Shown: positions 21,791 to 32,793, numbered from the stretch's first letter. The stretch: DNA of 64,000 nucleotides from Paulinella micropora (GCA_019918135.1 WBZZ01000852.1:149777-213776), one strand, 5' to 3'. Numbers and translations: made by a program. The notes: generated by a model from the letters alone, not told the origin.

Positions 21791-24700
21791 TTAGGTTCTC
21801 CACAGCCTGGATAGGTCTTTTTTTAATAGTGGCGTGCGCCCACCCGAGCCGGCCCTAGCAGCAGGCGGGGCAGGACCAGCCGCTTCTTCCTCTCCGCCCG
21901 GCCGGCTGGGGGGGTGCTCCGGCCCACGAGGGGGGGGCTGGCACAGCGCCTTGATGGACAGCACGTCGTGGCTCCATTGCCGGACGCTCCGGTCCCACAA
22001 CAGGCTCCGTTGCTCGGGATACCTGGCGCCGCGACGGCGCTGGGGCACCCAGATCTCCCCCCGTTCCCGGCAGCGGGACAGGGCCGTGTACACAATCTTG
22101 GCCAGGTGGTAGTTGCGGGGACAATACGGAGTGGGCGACAGGACCAAGTACACGCGGTCGAACTCGTTGCCCTGTACGCACATGTCGGTCTGCGCGAAGG
22201 CCCAGCTCAGCCCGTCCTCGCCGTGTTGCCTCTTGGAGTAGAAGAAGGCCAGGCGGGGTCGCGGCGGCCGCTGCTCCCCCGCCGGCGGGTCAGCATTGCC
22301 GACCCACAGCGTGAAGACGCGCCAGGCCCAGCAGCAGCGGTGGTCTAAGACCTCGGCCCGCGGCCCGCTGGCGGTGGACTGGACAGGCTCCTGTCCAGCT
22401 AGCACCAGCGACGACCCGCGTCTTTCGTAAGTGACGTCTTGGATGCGGACGACGTAGCCCAGGCAGCGCACCTCTGGGCTCGGCAGGCAGTGAGGCGGCA
22501 GGAGCTGCTCCAGCTTTTCCGCCCCGCCCTGGGTGGTCCGGCGCTCGGGCGGAAGCAGCCAGGCGTCGTCTGCCGGCGGCGGTCATCTGCCGGGCGGCGG
22601 CGGCGCCGGCCGCCCGTGGCGGGCGGACCGTCCGCGTCGTCGGGCGGGCCATCGGTGCCTGCGCGAGCGCGTACTAGCGCCAGCGCGTCCAGGCACGACT
22701 CACACAGCAGGGGGTCGCTGGTCCGGCCCAGCTTGCGGCACTCGAGGCGCACCTTGGCCCCGGGGTACAGTGCGTACGCGGGGGGTTGGTGTGAGCTCGG
22801 CACGCCGGGGCGGGCTGGCAGCGCCGTGGCTCCAGCTAGGTGCGCTAGGCCCAAGTTCAGCAGAGCCGCCTCTTGCTGGCGGACTACACGAGCTGGTAGC
22901 TGGGGAAGGGGGCGGCCCTTGCGTCCAGAAGCGGTCGTCGATCACGAGCCCGTGCCTGTCGTGCCACTGCCGCAGGGTGGGAGCCCAGCCTTGCCACGTG
23001 GACACGTCGAACCGGGCCCCGGCGGGGGTCTCTTGGTAGTCCCCAGGTAGTGAACACAGTCCTGCAGCCACTCGGCAGCCGGCGCTGTCCGGGCTTGGCA
23101 GCGCAGAGTCGCCGCCAGGCGTTGTGCGACGCACAAGTTGTCGGTAGCCGCCTCGACGCGATGGACGCGCTCCAGCCGGGCGCACGAGCCCGGGAACAGG
23201 TCGCGCAGCAGGCTCTGGACGCAGCCGTACCCCAGGGGTGGCAGCTGGGCCTCGTCGCCCAACAGGAGCCAGCGTTGGCAGTTCGGGGCCAGCTGGTCCA
23301 GCGCGAACATGAGCTGCAGAAAGAAGGCAGGCGACATGAGCGAGACTTCGTCTACCACGCAAGCGTACTGGGGGCCGGAGCCCCGCCCCCCTCCCTCGTC
23401 GGCGGTTAACGCCGGCGACGGGCGTGAGGAGTCTGCCAGCCGGCCCGCGCGCGCAGCCAGGCCTGTGTGCGATGCGCGGGCAACGACAGCGCCGGGGGGC
23501 CGGGGCCTGCCAGGCCTCCCGCCACCCCGAGGACGGGGGTCCGGCTCCTGCGACTGCCCGGCTAGGCCCCGAGCGGCCGCTACCTGGACCGCGTTGCGTG
23601 TCATGGCCACGAACAGGACGGGTAGGTGGCTCCGGCGTTTGAGACACCCGGCCACCGTCGTCTTGCCCGTGCCGGCCGCCCCGCTCAGCAGACCTACCCT
23701 AGCGGACGTGACTGTCTCCAGGGCCCGGGCCTGTTCGTCCGACAAGCCCCCGGCGTCGCACACCGGCGCGGCGGGCGAGGCCGGGGCGGGGGCGCCGTCC
23801 GCCGCGGGGGGTGGGCTCTCGGCTGGGCCGTCGGGCGGGGTGTCGGGCGGGGCGTCGTAGACCTGCCGCAGCCTCTCAATTACGCGTGACTCTTGGTTAA
23901 AGAACCAGCGCGGCGCGTAGGTGGAACTGCCTACGCGAACCCAGGGCGAGGCCGCCGATGCTGCCCCCACGGGGCCGCGTTCCAGAGGCTGGCTACGCAC
24001 TCCTGCACGTCCTCCCGCCGTTTCTCGTCTAGTTCAAAACGCGCCGACTTGCGATCCCAGGCCAAGAGCCCACACCAGGGGCTCCTGGGAAACTGGCGTC
24101 GATCGGGCTCTAGGTTGTCCTGCAGCTGGCGAAAGCCCAGGTAGTTCATCCTGCCCTCAGCCGTCCTTTGGATATTGGGCAAACACTCCGCTAGCCAGCC
24201 CCGCCGGCTCCTGTCCACTTCAAAGCACGAATTCTTGCGCACGTGCAGGGTATTGCACAGCCAAAAGTGCACCAGCACCAGCCGGCGCTTTCGCTCGCCC
24301 AAGGCTTCGTACAGGTGTAACTTCACGGCTACGGGCAGCCGCCGGAAGCGCTGGGGGGACAGACACATCGGGGCGCTCTGTAAGTCACCGGTACGCAGCC
24401 CAGATCCGCTGCCACCCGGTCATCTCCGGACCACAGAGCAGGCTCATAAAAGAGACGGGGGTCCGCTGCCTCCAGCGCCAGCAGCCAGCGCCGGCGTTGC
24501 AGAGGGTCGTAGTCGCGCCATACACGCGCCGGTGGCAGGGCCGGGGCTAAGTAACCCCAGCACGGGTTCTCGTCTAGGAGCAGCAGGAGTTCCTCCGCGG
24601 TGCCAGCGCCCTCCCCTTCGTCGCCGTTCTCCTCCTCGCTGTCTTCTACGTCAGAGTCCTCGCTCTCCCTGGCCCAGCGACCACCCGCCGCGGTTGGTCC

Positions 24701-25076
24701 GGGGCAGCGGCTGCCTCCTCCAGGCGCAGTCTTTTGGTCGGGGGGGCGGGAGACCGCGGCGCCAGCCGCGCACGCAGGGACGTGGATTTGAAGTCTAGCT
24801 TGACTACGCCGCGCGTGAAATCGTACTGCAAAAACCCGCTCGCTTGCTTGGTCATCGCTTTGTGGTCCGTCCGTAGCCGCACGCCCTGCGCCAGGCTGGC
24901 GTGCTGGCTTGTCAGGATCGTGTACAGCCAAGCAGGACACGAGTGTGCGTACCGACCCGGCTCAGGTACAGTCTGGGCTTCGCTACTCCCAGCAGCGGCG
25001 CAGACGCGCGCAGGCTGACGGACCGTTCCGTCCCGCCCGCCTGGCTCCAGTAAGACCACTGGTCGTCCGCGAACAT
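21791..25076 (-). pseudogene. Superfamily 1 DNA helicase (RecD/UL5-type), frameshifted
   Basis: An ATG at 25076 (MFADDQWSYWSQAGG) starts a ~1,095-codon product spread over several minus frames. Shifts lie near 24,960, 24,690, 24,370, 23,950, 23,040, 22,850 and 22,470. Helicase motifs are in order: Walker A LLSGAAGTGKTTVAG (~23,670), Walker B ACVVDEVSLMSP (~23,350), motif III LLLGDEAQLPPLGYG (~23,250), motif IV-like ARLERVHRVE (~23,165), and motifs V/VI QGNEFDRVYLVLS and YTALSRCRE (~22,090-22,170). These define an SF1 helicase of the RecD-like type, which unwinds DNA using ATP. About 350 residues precede Walker A, with an acidic patch (ESEDSDVEDSEEENGDEGEG) and a conserved-looking helical region. 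Herpesviruses use a related SF1 helicase (UL5 family) in the helicase-primase; RecD2/Pif1-like assignment is equally open. Confidence 0.75.
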
Positions 25077-25324
25077 GGGCGCCACGGGGCGGGCCGCCTG
25101 CGACTGTTCTGCCTGGACACTGACTCTCCCCCCTCCCCGAGAGCGGGAGGGTGCCTGCCCCCTCCCTCTTCCCCGCCTGCGCGCGTTGTCGTGCACACGC
25201 GCGGGCACCCCCAGCCCCCCCTCCACCCCTTGCCCCCCCCCCCCCCTAAGCAGTGCCCACCCACGGCAACCTCCCCCCCCCCCCCGTCCCCAGGGGAGCG
25301 GGGGGGGGGGAGCGGGGACAATTC
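25077..25324. other. C-rich junction between the GC-rich block and a retroelement
   Basis: No gene is seen. Long cytosine runs (25,226-25,246 and 25,271-25,284) and a G run (25,302-25,311) separate the helicase start from the first retroelement codons. Base composition drops at about 25,320, marking the block boundary. Confidence 0.55.
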
Positions 25325-28039
25325 GGACAGACCATGCCCCGCCTCAAAGGATCACGCCTCAGTTACAAAGAGGAACAGATCTGCGAGGAAATGGTGCAAT
25401 ACTTATTAGCCAAGCGACTGATCGAGCCATCGTGGTCGGAATTCCGATCGCCGGTCAGACTGGCCCCAAAGCCGGATGGCAAACAACGCTTGTGCATCAA
25501 CTACACCAGGCTGAACAAGATCATTAAGAGCGTCGAGGCCCCTATCCCTCGAATGCGAGATAGTCTTAACAAGATTCGGCAGGCCAAATTCTTTACCAAA
25601 CTTGACCTAAAGAACGGTTTCTGGAATATACCGCTCGAAGCGGAAAGCCGTCCGTTGACTGCCTTCGCTGTCGGAGGGAGACTGTACCAATGGACAGTCC
25701 TCCCGATGGGACTGAAGACAGCCCCGGCTATATTTCAGGACTGCATGAACCAGGCTCTATCGGACCCGAAATATGGGGACGCCCAATTCAAAGAGACCTA
25801 CGGTCATACAAACCAATACAGCTTCTGTTATATTGACGACATTGTCATTTACTCCAATACGGAGGCGGAACACCTGGCTCATGTGTCAGATGTGTTGCGC
25901 CGCTTGGAGGCCTTCGGCCTGAGGCTGGACCTAGAGAAGTGCTCCTTCGCAAACGATCACATCGACTATCTAGGATACAGGCTACAGGGGGGCGAAATAG
26001 TGCTAAAGCCGGAGAAGCGGGACGCCATTCGTTCCCTCCCGCGCCCTAACACACGCACGGCGCTACACTCTTTCCTTTGTATGGCACAAGTCTATTCCGA
26101 ATTTATTCCCAACTTCCAAGACTTCGTCAAACCTCTACGGGATTTCTGCCTTAAAGGTGACCCGTATGGGGAGTGGCCACCCGCGGCCGAAGAGACGTAT
26201 AACGAGTTGAAGCAAGCCCTACAAGAGACCCTCTTACAGAGGGTGGGTCAGTCCTAATTCTACCCGATTTCGAAAAGCGCTTTGTACTTGCTACGGACGC
26301 ATCCAAATATGCAGTCGGGGCGGTATTACAGCAATACGACTCCGCTCGCAAGCAACTCCGGCCAATCATGTTCGTCAGCAAAAAGCTGACACCCGAACAG
26401 GTGAACTATTGCACACGGCAACGCGAAGCGTTGGCGATCGTGTGGGCGTTCAGCCGGCTGCGAGAGTACTTGTGGGGCGCACCGAATATACTAGTCCAAA
26501 CCGACCACGCCAACCTGAGATGGCTCATGGACAAGGAACATACGGGCCGACTAGCGAGATGGCAGTCGGAATTAGCCTTGTATGATTTCGCCATTGAGTA
26601 CATCAAAGGGAAGGAAAACACGGTCCCGGACAGCCTTTCGATTCCCGAATGCCGAGAGTCAAAGGCTCCATCAGGGACGGACTTGACCGGTTCGCCATGT
26701 ACACACCAACGGCATGCCTTGTCGGGTGGACTGGCAACGATGACTGGTTGGCCAGCGAACACACTGTTGGCCAGCGAACACACGCCGGGGTTCACAGACA
26801 CACTGCCATTGCAACGGGTATGGCATATATAGCCACCAGCGCCATCAGCTGGCAACCGGGATATAAAACGGATACCCAAGAGCAGCTGCTGGAAAACCTC
26901 GAGTCTATCCGCCGCGTATGCTGCGCTAAGCACGACGCGGAAGACTGGCGGGATCTCCTTGAGGAGATTGATACGCAGTCAGACATCCTCAGCGAAGGGG
27001 ATATTCGGGAGGGCCAGACCCACGAACACGAGCACTCCATGAACGCTTTCTTTGCCAATAAGAATCAGTCGTTCTGGGTGCCGAAAAATGTTCACCCGTC
27101 TAGGTCTGCTACCATCGCAGCCGCGACCCAAACGCAACATACCCAGGATCACATCGGCCTGGTCACCAGCGCCCTACAGCTGGATTACATGGACATGACC
27201 TTGGCCAGTCCTGCGGTTTTTAGTCAGTTAGCTAGGGATTCGAAGGACTGGGGCCCTTTATATCTCACGCCATGGATGCCCAAAAGCATCCCGAGACAAG
27301 GGAGATCCACCTTCAGAAAAAGACCATGGCATGGCACGATGACCTCCTATGGTACAAGGGGTCCGGAGGCAAGTGGGAAAAGACGCCGTCCAAATGGACG
27401 CTGGGGGTCCCTCCACAGCTCCGAAAAGCGATCTTAACCGCCACCCACCGCTGCGCCTTGAACTCCCACCTAGGAAGAGACAAAATGTCATAGTTTATTT
27501 CGCGGAAATTTTGGTGGCATGGCATGCAAAAGGCCATTGCCGAAACAGTGGACACTTGTGAACACTGCAAACAAACCAAATCTCCGCACCCGAACTCTCA
27601 GAAGGGCCTGTACGGCGAATACAAGCTTACAGAAGACCTTTTCGAGACGCTGCACATAGACTTCGTGGGCCCACTACCACGAGCAGAAAAGCATATTAAC
27701 TACCGGTACATCCTGACCGCCATTGACCGTTTTTCGAACTACGTGTTCGCGGTTCCGGTCAAGGAGAAGGACGCAGCATCAACATGCGAAGCATTGATCG
27801 ATCACGTCTTTCGGTACACGGGAGTGCCCAAGAACGTATACAGCGATAGGGGCTCAGAGTTCACCAACGAGCTCTCAGCACAGCTGTCTGCGGCGTGGGG
27901 ATTTAAATGGAAGTATGTCACGGCATACTCGCCGGAGAGCAACGGCAAGATAGAGAGGGTTCATAGGCCACTCAAAGCCGCCTTCCAACAATACTGCCGT
28001 GATAACCAACACATCTGCCATAAGGCACTAGTAGTATAA
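25325..28039 (+). pseudogene. pol: Ty3/gypsy pol fragment (RT, RNase H, integrase), truncated at both ends
   Basis: Reverse transcriptase motifs start at once (PKPDGKQRLCINYTRLNK, FFTKLDLKNGFWNI) and include the active-site YIDDIVIYS (~25,840). RNase H follows in another frame after ~26,240 (ATDASKYAVGAVL, QREALAIVWAF, TDHANLRWL). The linker region is in further frames. Integrase has an HHCC finger (HRCALNSHLGRD to CEHCKQ) split by a TAG at 27491-27493. Its catalytic core keeps the three acidic residues (LHIDFVGP, YSDRGSEF, SNGKIERVH). Gag, protease and LTRs are absent. The integrase is cut at about 28,030, where AT-rich element sequence begins. It is related to, but clearly distinct from, the minus-strand element at 60.6-64 kb. 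Confidence 0.9.
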
Positions 28040-28040
28040 T

Positions 28041-28093
28041 ATCGTTTTTTAAGGTCGTTTTTTCGTGCCTCAAAACGACGCTTTTAAAAACGA
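28041..28093. repeat. Palindromic hairpin at the left end of the PLV
   Basis: ATCGTTTTT at 28041 pairs with AAAAACGAT ending at ~28093, and TCGTTTT pairs with AAAACGA inside it, giving a two-part stem. It sits immediately at the junction with the Ty3 fragment, where a terminal or recombination structure would be expected. Confidence 0.55.
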
Positions 28094-28416
28094 TTCGCCC
28101 TTCCTATTAATCTCCCGCACAATCAATACGAAGCGTCAAAACAGCAAAATAAAAAAATGAAATTTCAATCAATACAAGCAAACAAAATAAAGAAATCTCT
28201 CTTACTCTTAATCTCGCTTTTAAATAAAAATAAAAATCAAGCAAATTTTTTTTCCGCTTTACTTTTACTTCTAAATAAAAACATACATAATACAGACACC
28301 TAAAGAAAACACCCCAAAGAGCCCTCCACACGAGCACCCCGTTGTTTTTTGAAGTAGTCAATAAACAACAGGAAACATATGTATCGTAAAAAGAAAAAAA
28401 ATTGTCTTTGATATAG
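28047..28416. other. AT-rich left-end non-coding region of the PLV
   Basis: Apart from the hairpin at its left edge, no gene is supported. The minus-strand open frames here are AT-rich chance products without recognisable motifs. The region would hold the promoter of the first small gene. Confidence 0.45.
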
Positions 28417-28638
28417 ATGGAACGCAAACAGAAGAGAGCGGAATATGTAAAGGAAAGAAGAAAACAGAAATATACATGTGTATGTGGTAAAGTAATAGGG
28501 ATATATGGAAAATATCAACATGAAAAATCAGACTTTCATAGAGACTACTTCGCAGAGAAAGAAGAGGTTATGATAGGAGGACATAAAGTTATTCGTAGAA
28601 GCGATGACATGGAAAGATATTATAAAAATCACTCGTGA
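28417..28638 (+). CDS. Small zinc-finger-like protein
   Basis: 73 residues from an ATG at 28417. A lysine/arginine-rich start is followed by CVCG and a later H-x5-H pair (YQHEKSDFHRDY), a spacing compatible with a single C2H2-type zinc-binding site. Small finger proteins of this sort are common in PLVs and large DNA viruses, where they may act as early regulators. Function otherwise unknown. Confidence 0.6.
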   Translation: MERKQKRAEYVKERRKQKYTCVCGKVIGIYGKYQHEKSDFHRDYFAEKEEVMIGGHKVIRRSDDMERYYKNHS

Positions 28639-28659
28639 TTTGTTATAATAATGTTATAA

Positions 28660-28709
28660 AAATAAAATGTAAAATCATTTAAAGAAATAAATATTATTAC
28701 TTATATAAT
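28660..28709 (+). promoter_or_regulatory. Shared upstream element, copy 1
   Basis: AAAATGTAAAATCATTTAAAG followed by AAATAAATATTATTACTTATAT lies directly before the ATG at 28710. A nearly identical block precedes the next gene. The pair is the best candidate for a viral promoter element. Confidence 0.55.
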
Positions 28710-28985
28710 ATGTCTTCTATAATGATACAAGCGGACAAGGAATTGAAAGAACTATACAACTTACATTTTCCAGAAGCATTAGCAGACGATAGAAGGATTA
28801 AGAAATACACTACAAGAGAAACGCTTCAACGATATAGCAAAGCCTTTAAGTTTTGGGATGAGCAGAAAAACAAAGCATTAGAGGCTCCAACAATGTTGAA
28901 TATTCACAAATGGGAAATATGTGAAGAAGCAATAAGACAACTTAAATTAAGGGTGATGATTTTATTAAAATGTAAAACCATTTAA
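28710..28985 (+). CDS. Small protein of unknown function
   Basis: 91 residues from an ATG at 28710, rich in lysine and glutamate, predicted helical (LKELYNLHFPEALADDRRIK). No family is recognised. It is preceded by the shared promoter-like block, and its own 3' end overlaps the second copy of that block. Confidence 0.55.
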   Translation: MSSIMIQADKELKELYNLHFPEALADDRRIKKYTTRETLQRYSKAFKFWDEQKNKALEAPTMLNIHKWEICEEAIRQLKLRVMILLKCKTI

Positions 28986-29016
28986 AGAAATAAATTATAT
29001 TACTTATAATATAGAT
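28967..29016 (+). promoter_or_regulatory. Shared upstream element, copy 2
   Basis: AAAATGTAAAACCATTTAAAG then AAATAAATTATATTACTTATAA, matching the block at 28660-28709 with few changes. It overlaps the end of the preceding reading frame and lies directly before the ATG at 29017. Confidence 0.55.
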
Positions 29017-29193
29017 ATGGGGAGACACAAGAAATATCTCACACCTGAGGACAAACGAAAGGCTAACTCCGAAAAGGCGCTCGCATATTACAAAAGAAAT
29101 AAGGATGAAATTAATCAAAAGAGGAAGGAGCAATTAAAAGAACGAAACAGAAAACTTAAAGAATATGAAGAAATGAAAGCGAGAGGAGTATAA
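29017..29193 (+). CDS. Very small basic coiled-coil protein
   Basis: 58 codons from ATG at 29017 to TAA at 29193. The product is almost entirely charged (MGRHKKYLTPEDKRKA start; KRKEQLKERNRKLKEYEE near the end), consistent with a helix or DNA-binding basic segment. It has the same promoter-like block as its upstream neighbour, which supports its being a real gene despite its length. It resembles in style the lysine/glutamate-rich protein at 42023. Confidence 0.5.
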   Translation: MGRHKKYLTPEDKRKANSEKALAYYKRNKDEINQKRKEQLKERNRKLKEYEEMKARGV

Positions 29194-29328
29194 AAAAACA
29201 AAAAAACGAAAAATGATTTTTTTATTATGAATTTCATGTTAAAGGTAACAATCTTATATATATAAAAGGGTAAAACAATTTAATTTATTTTCATTATTTT
29301 TATATCCTCACTAATATAAAAGTAAAAT
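29194..29328 (+). promoter_or_regulatory. Promoter region of DNA polymerase gene
   Basis: AT-rich spacer containing TATATATATAAAAGGG and, just before the ATG, TTTTTATATCCTCACTAATAT. A very similar TTTTTATATCCTATAGTATA block precedes the gene at 32490, suggesting a shared core promoter. Confidence 0.45.
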
Positions 29329-32300
29329 ATGCCACCACCACTACCGCCCAGACCAACGAAGGAAAATGTAGAACTAGCGAAGGTAAGGGCGAATTTGAGG
29401 AAAACTACAACAAGAGAAAATAAAAGGGAATTTAAAGTAGTAGAGTTAAAATCTAGGCGAGACAATAGATTAAACTCTCTTACATACGAGAAGCAAGGAT
29501 TAGACATAAACTTTTATGATACTGACGCATTAGAGCGAGAGGTTCTACTTCCTGTACTATTAGACGCGAAAAGAAATGGTATGACAGGAAATGCCGACGT
29601 TCATATCACTATAACATACATAACAGACCACGAAGAATTAAATAGATATTATAAAAAGAAAACATTTAATTCTTTTCAAATAAAAAACTATGATGATTTT
29701 ATTGAAATGTTGAATGAGTTTAACATAAGCAATATTGAAGCGTCTGGACTAGGTTATGACCGAATCGTTGAATACGCTAAGGTAGTAGTAGTCCAAGAAA
29801 ACGGAGGCGGTTGTTATGAAGGAAAAAACAAATGTAAAAAAACAATATCGGATGAAAATATGTTGATATCTCCCGCTAGCAAAAATAATAATTGTTTATT
29901 CTTTCTCTGTAAAGACATCCTAAATATGCCACTCATTAACAGAAAAAGATGTAATGATATTAGAGAACAATTCAATCTTTCTAATGATTGCCCTATACCA
30001 TTTTCTACCGCCGTAAAAATCCTTAATACTTTGATAAAGGAAGGGAAGACATACGAAATAACAAATGCCTTAACAAGAGAAACTATAAGCACGAATAACA
30101 TTGGAGGAGAAGCAGACATTATGATTTATTTAGAGAACAACCATTATTTTGGATTAACTAAAAGATATAAACAAAAATGTGAAAAATGTTTAAGGAAATA
30201 TGTCAAAAAACGCACTTGTAATCCAAAAATGATAAATTATGCGAATAGAAAATTTTTTGAAGAACGGACGAAGACATTTGATAACCAAATTTGATAAGGA
30301 TAAAATTAATAACAAAGATGAAGTCATTCATTACGACCTAGAAACTTTTAGAAATAACACTCTCGCTGACGGCTTTGATATGCACGACTGCTATATAGTC
30401 GGATATACTCAAGGGGTAGAAGGATTTAAATATTTCGCTGGTGTTGATTGTATTTCTAAATTTCTTGACTTTGTCTTGGAGAGAGGACAAAAATTAACAA
30501 TAGAATGGGGTAATAGAATGCTTCATAATCCAGTCAAGAAAGTAGCAGGAGTAAGAAAGAAGAGAAACAAAGATGAAGAACCACCAATTTTATATGTGAA
30601 TGGTTTTAACGGGGCGAACTTTGACCACTACTTCATTAAACAGGAATTAATAAGAAGAGGTATCAAACCAAAATCACATATGATTAATAACGGCTCAATA
30701 ATCTCTTTAGAATTTGAAAATATTAAAATGTGGGATATGTGTAAGCATACTCAGGGGACATTAAAAGAAAACTTAGAAAATATGAAATGTAAAACTCTTA
30801 AAGGAGATTTTGACCACGACAAGGCATCTACTTGGGAAACAATGAGTGAAGAATTAAGAAATAAGTGTCTTGAATATTTGAAGTGTGATGTTATGGGGTT
30901 AAAAGAGTTATATGACAAAATAAACACAGAGATATTTGAAAAACACTCAGTGAATTTAACTTCATACATTTCAACTTCAAGCCTTGCTTTCAATATCTGG
31001 AAGAAAATGATTGATGGTAAGCACGATGTAAGACTCCCAACTATTGAACAAGAGAAGGCGTTTAGAAAAGCGGTTATCGGAGCAATAACATATCCAAGCA
31101 AAAAAAGATTTATTTCAAAACAATACAATGACTACTTAGCAGGGAAAATCACATTTGATGAATTAACCGATTATTTAGTTGATGCGGATGTCGTATCTTT
31201 ATACCCAACAGCGATGCTTAATTTATTCATGGTTGGAGAAATTAAACAGGCTATCGCACCATTTGATTATAATAATCTTGCTATCGGTATTTACAATGTT
31301 GATTATATCTCACCAAAAGACATATTACATTCAAGAATAGGACAGAGAAATAAAATGGGCTCATTAAAGTGGAATTTAGCCGATATGACAGACCAATGGC
31401 TCACAAGTGTTGATATTGAAGATATGATTAAGGAAGGCTACGATATAACAATTCATAAAGGATACTATACAGAGGAAGCAGAACCAGTATTTAAAGAATA
31501 TATATTAGAAATGTTTAAGGCGAAAGAAAATAGCGAAAAAGGCACACCGCAATATTTATTAGCCAAACTATTCATGAATTCGTTATACGGAAAGATGATA
31601 CAACGACCTATCCCAACAGAAGCAGAATATATTAAATCAAATGAGGAGTATTGGAAATTTTGGACGAAAAATTATATATCTGATATGGTTGAATTCAAAG
31701 ATAAAAGACGGAAACAAACTTTGGCACGTATCTGGAATTCCTAGAAAGGAAGTAATAATTGAAGAGAGTATTACAAAGCCTTCTCACTACGGGGCTTTCA
31801 TTCTAGCATATAGCAGGCGAATTATGTATAACTACATAAAAGAGGCTAATCCTAATAAAGACATAGAGGCTGATTTCTATTACACCGATACCGATAGTCT
31901 AGTGTTGCATGTTAGGTTTGCCAAACTAATCAAAAGACTTGGTGATAAATCTCTTGGCGGTATAACAGATGACTTAGGAGATTGCTGTAAGATAATAAGA
32001 GGAATATGGATTGCTCCTAAATTGTATATGTTAGAATTTACAACGAATGAAGCCTTTCTCCCTTACCTTACTAAGAATGACTTGAAACATAAAGACAAAG
32101 GTGTTCATATAATTGAATGCTACGACAACGAAGGAGTAAAAAAGAGATACTACCACCTTAGAGATAAGGGGTTGAATTCGAAAGGGTTAAATCCAGAAGT
32201 ATATGAAAAGATGGATTTAGGCGAAAGCATTGAAAATGTTAGAGATCTTCAAATGAAGAAAATCCATTTATCACGAAATAGCAAACAGCAAAACATTAAC

Positions 32301-32423
32301 CATTTCAGCATAGTTCATACTACAAACATAAAAAAGAAAGTTAATGATAATAAATGGTGTGGGCGCGAGTTTATCAACGAAAATGATAGTATTCCTTACG
32401 GATATCAAACGAGTATGAAATGA
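29329..32423 (+). pseudogene. polB: DNA polymerase B, protein-primed type (two frameshifts)
   Basis: Starts at ATG 29329. The N-terminal ~310 residues carry a conserved-looking Cys motif (NNNCLFFLCKDIL) of the kind seen in front of Polinton polymerases. After a frameshift near 30,260-30,290 come the exonuclease motifs: Exo I HYDLETF, Exo II NGFNGANFDHYF, Exo III YLKCDVMGL. Polymerase motif A is DADVVSLYPTAM (~31,190) and motif B is KLFMNSLYGKM (~31,570). After a second shift near 31,710 comes motif C YTDTDSLVLHV (~31,885). The stop is at 32423, ~1,030 codons in all, the usual size for Polinton/PLV enzymes. All visible catalytic residues are present, so only the frame breaks argue for loss of function. 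Confidence 0.85.
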
Positions 32424-32476
32424 ATGAAAGTGTAGTTGATAAATATCAATTAATTAATTTTTTATTTTTATATCCT

Positions 32477-32489
32477 ATAGTATATACTA
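32477..32489 (+). promoter_or_regulatory. Candidate AGTATATACT promoter motif
   Basis: TATAGTATATACTA directly precedes the ATG at 32490. Related sequences lie in the divergent spacer at 33442-33489 and before the gene at 42023. Confidence 0.4.
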
Positions 32490-32769
32490 ATGTCTCTCAA
32501 GTCTCTCGCGGAAAAATTTGAAAAACTTTCTATTAATAATAAAACATTTACTTTGGAGGATATCCAGCAAGTCATTGATGGTCATGTAAATGAATATAAA
32601 TCTGAAAGTAAAAAAGTTCAAGAACATTGCTACCTATAGGAAATATAAGGGGAAGTCTGTTGCCGATGTCGCTGTATTTGACAAGCAATACTTAATATGG
32701 TTGAACAAGCAACCGATAATGGTAAACTATCCAGAACTCAAAAAAGAAATTGTTAAATATATTCTATAA
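32490..32769 (+). pseudogene. Small protein with ExoX-C-terminal-like motif (frameshifted)
   Basis: The ATG at 32490 opens 49 codons ending in TAG at 32637-32639. The next frame continues with YRKYKGKSVADVAVFDKQYL and ends at 32769. That part matches YGKYKKMKIEDVAKIDKPYL of the protein at 33490-33906. The pattern YGKYKGK...VA..D..YL.WL is that of the short domain found at the C-terminus of exodeoxyribonuclease X-like proteins. A one-base shift near 32,620-32,635 separates the halves. Full length would be ~93 residues. The presence of two such proteins on either side of the DUF3223 gene is a local duplication or a sign of fusion of elements. Confidence 0.6.
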
Positions 32770-32793
32770 ATCACCCTACATTCTCCTTTAAAT

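Noticed and set aside
28107-28521. Minus-strand frames rich in Phe/Leu/Tyr at the PLV left end
   Set aside because: They arise from AT-rich sequence, overlap the better-supported plus-strand gene at 28417 and show no motif.
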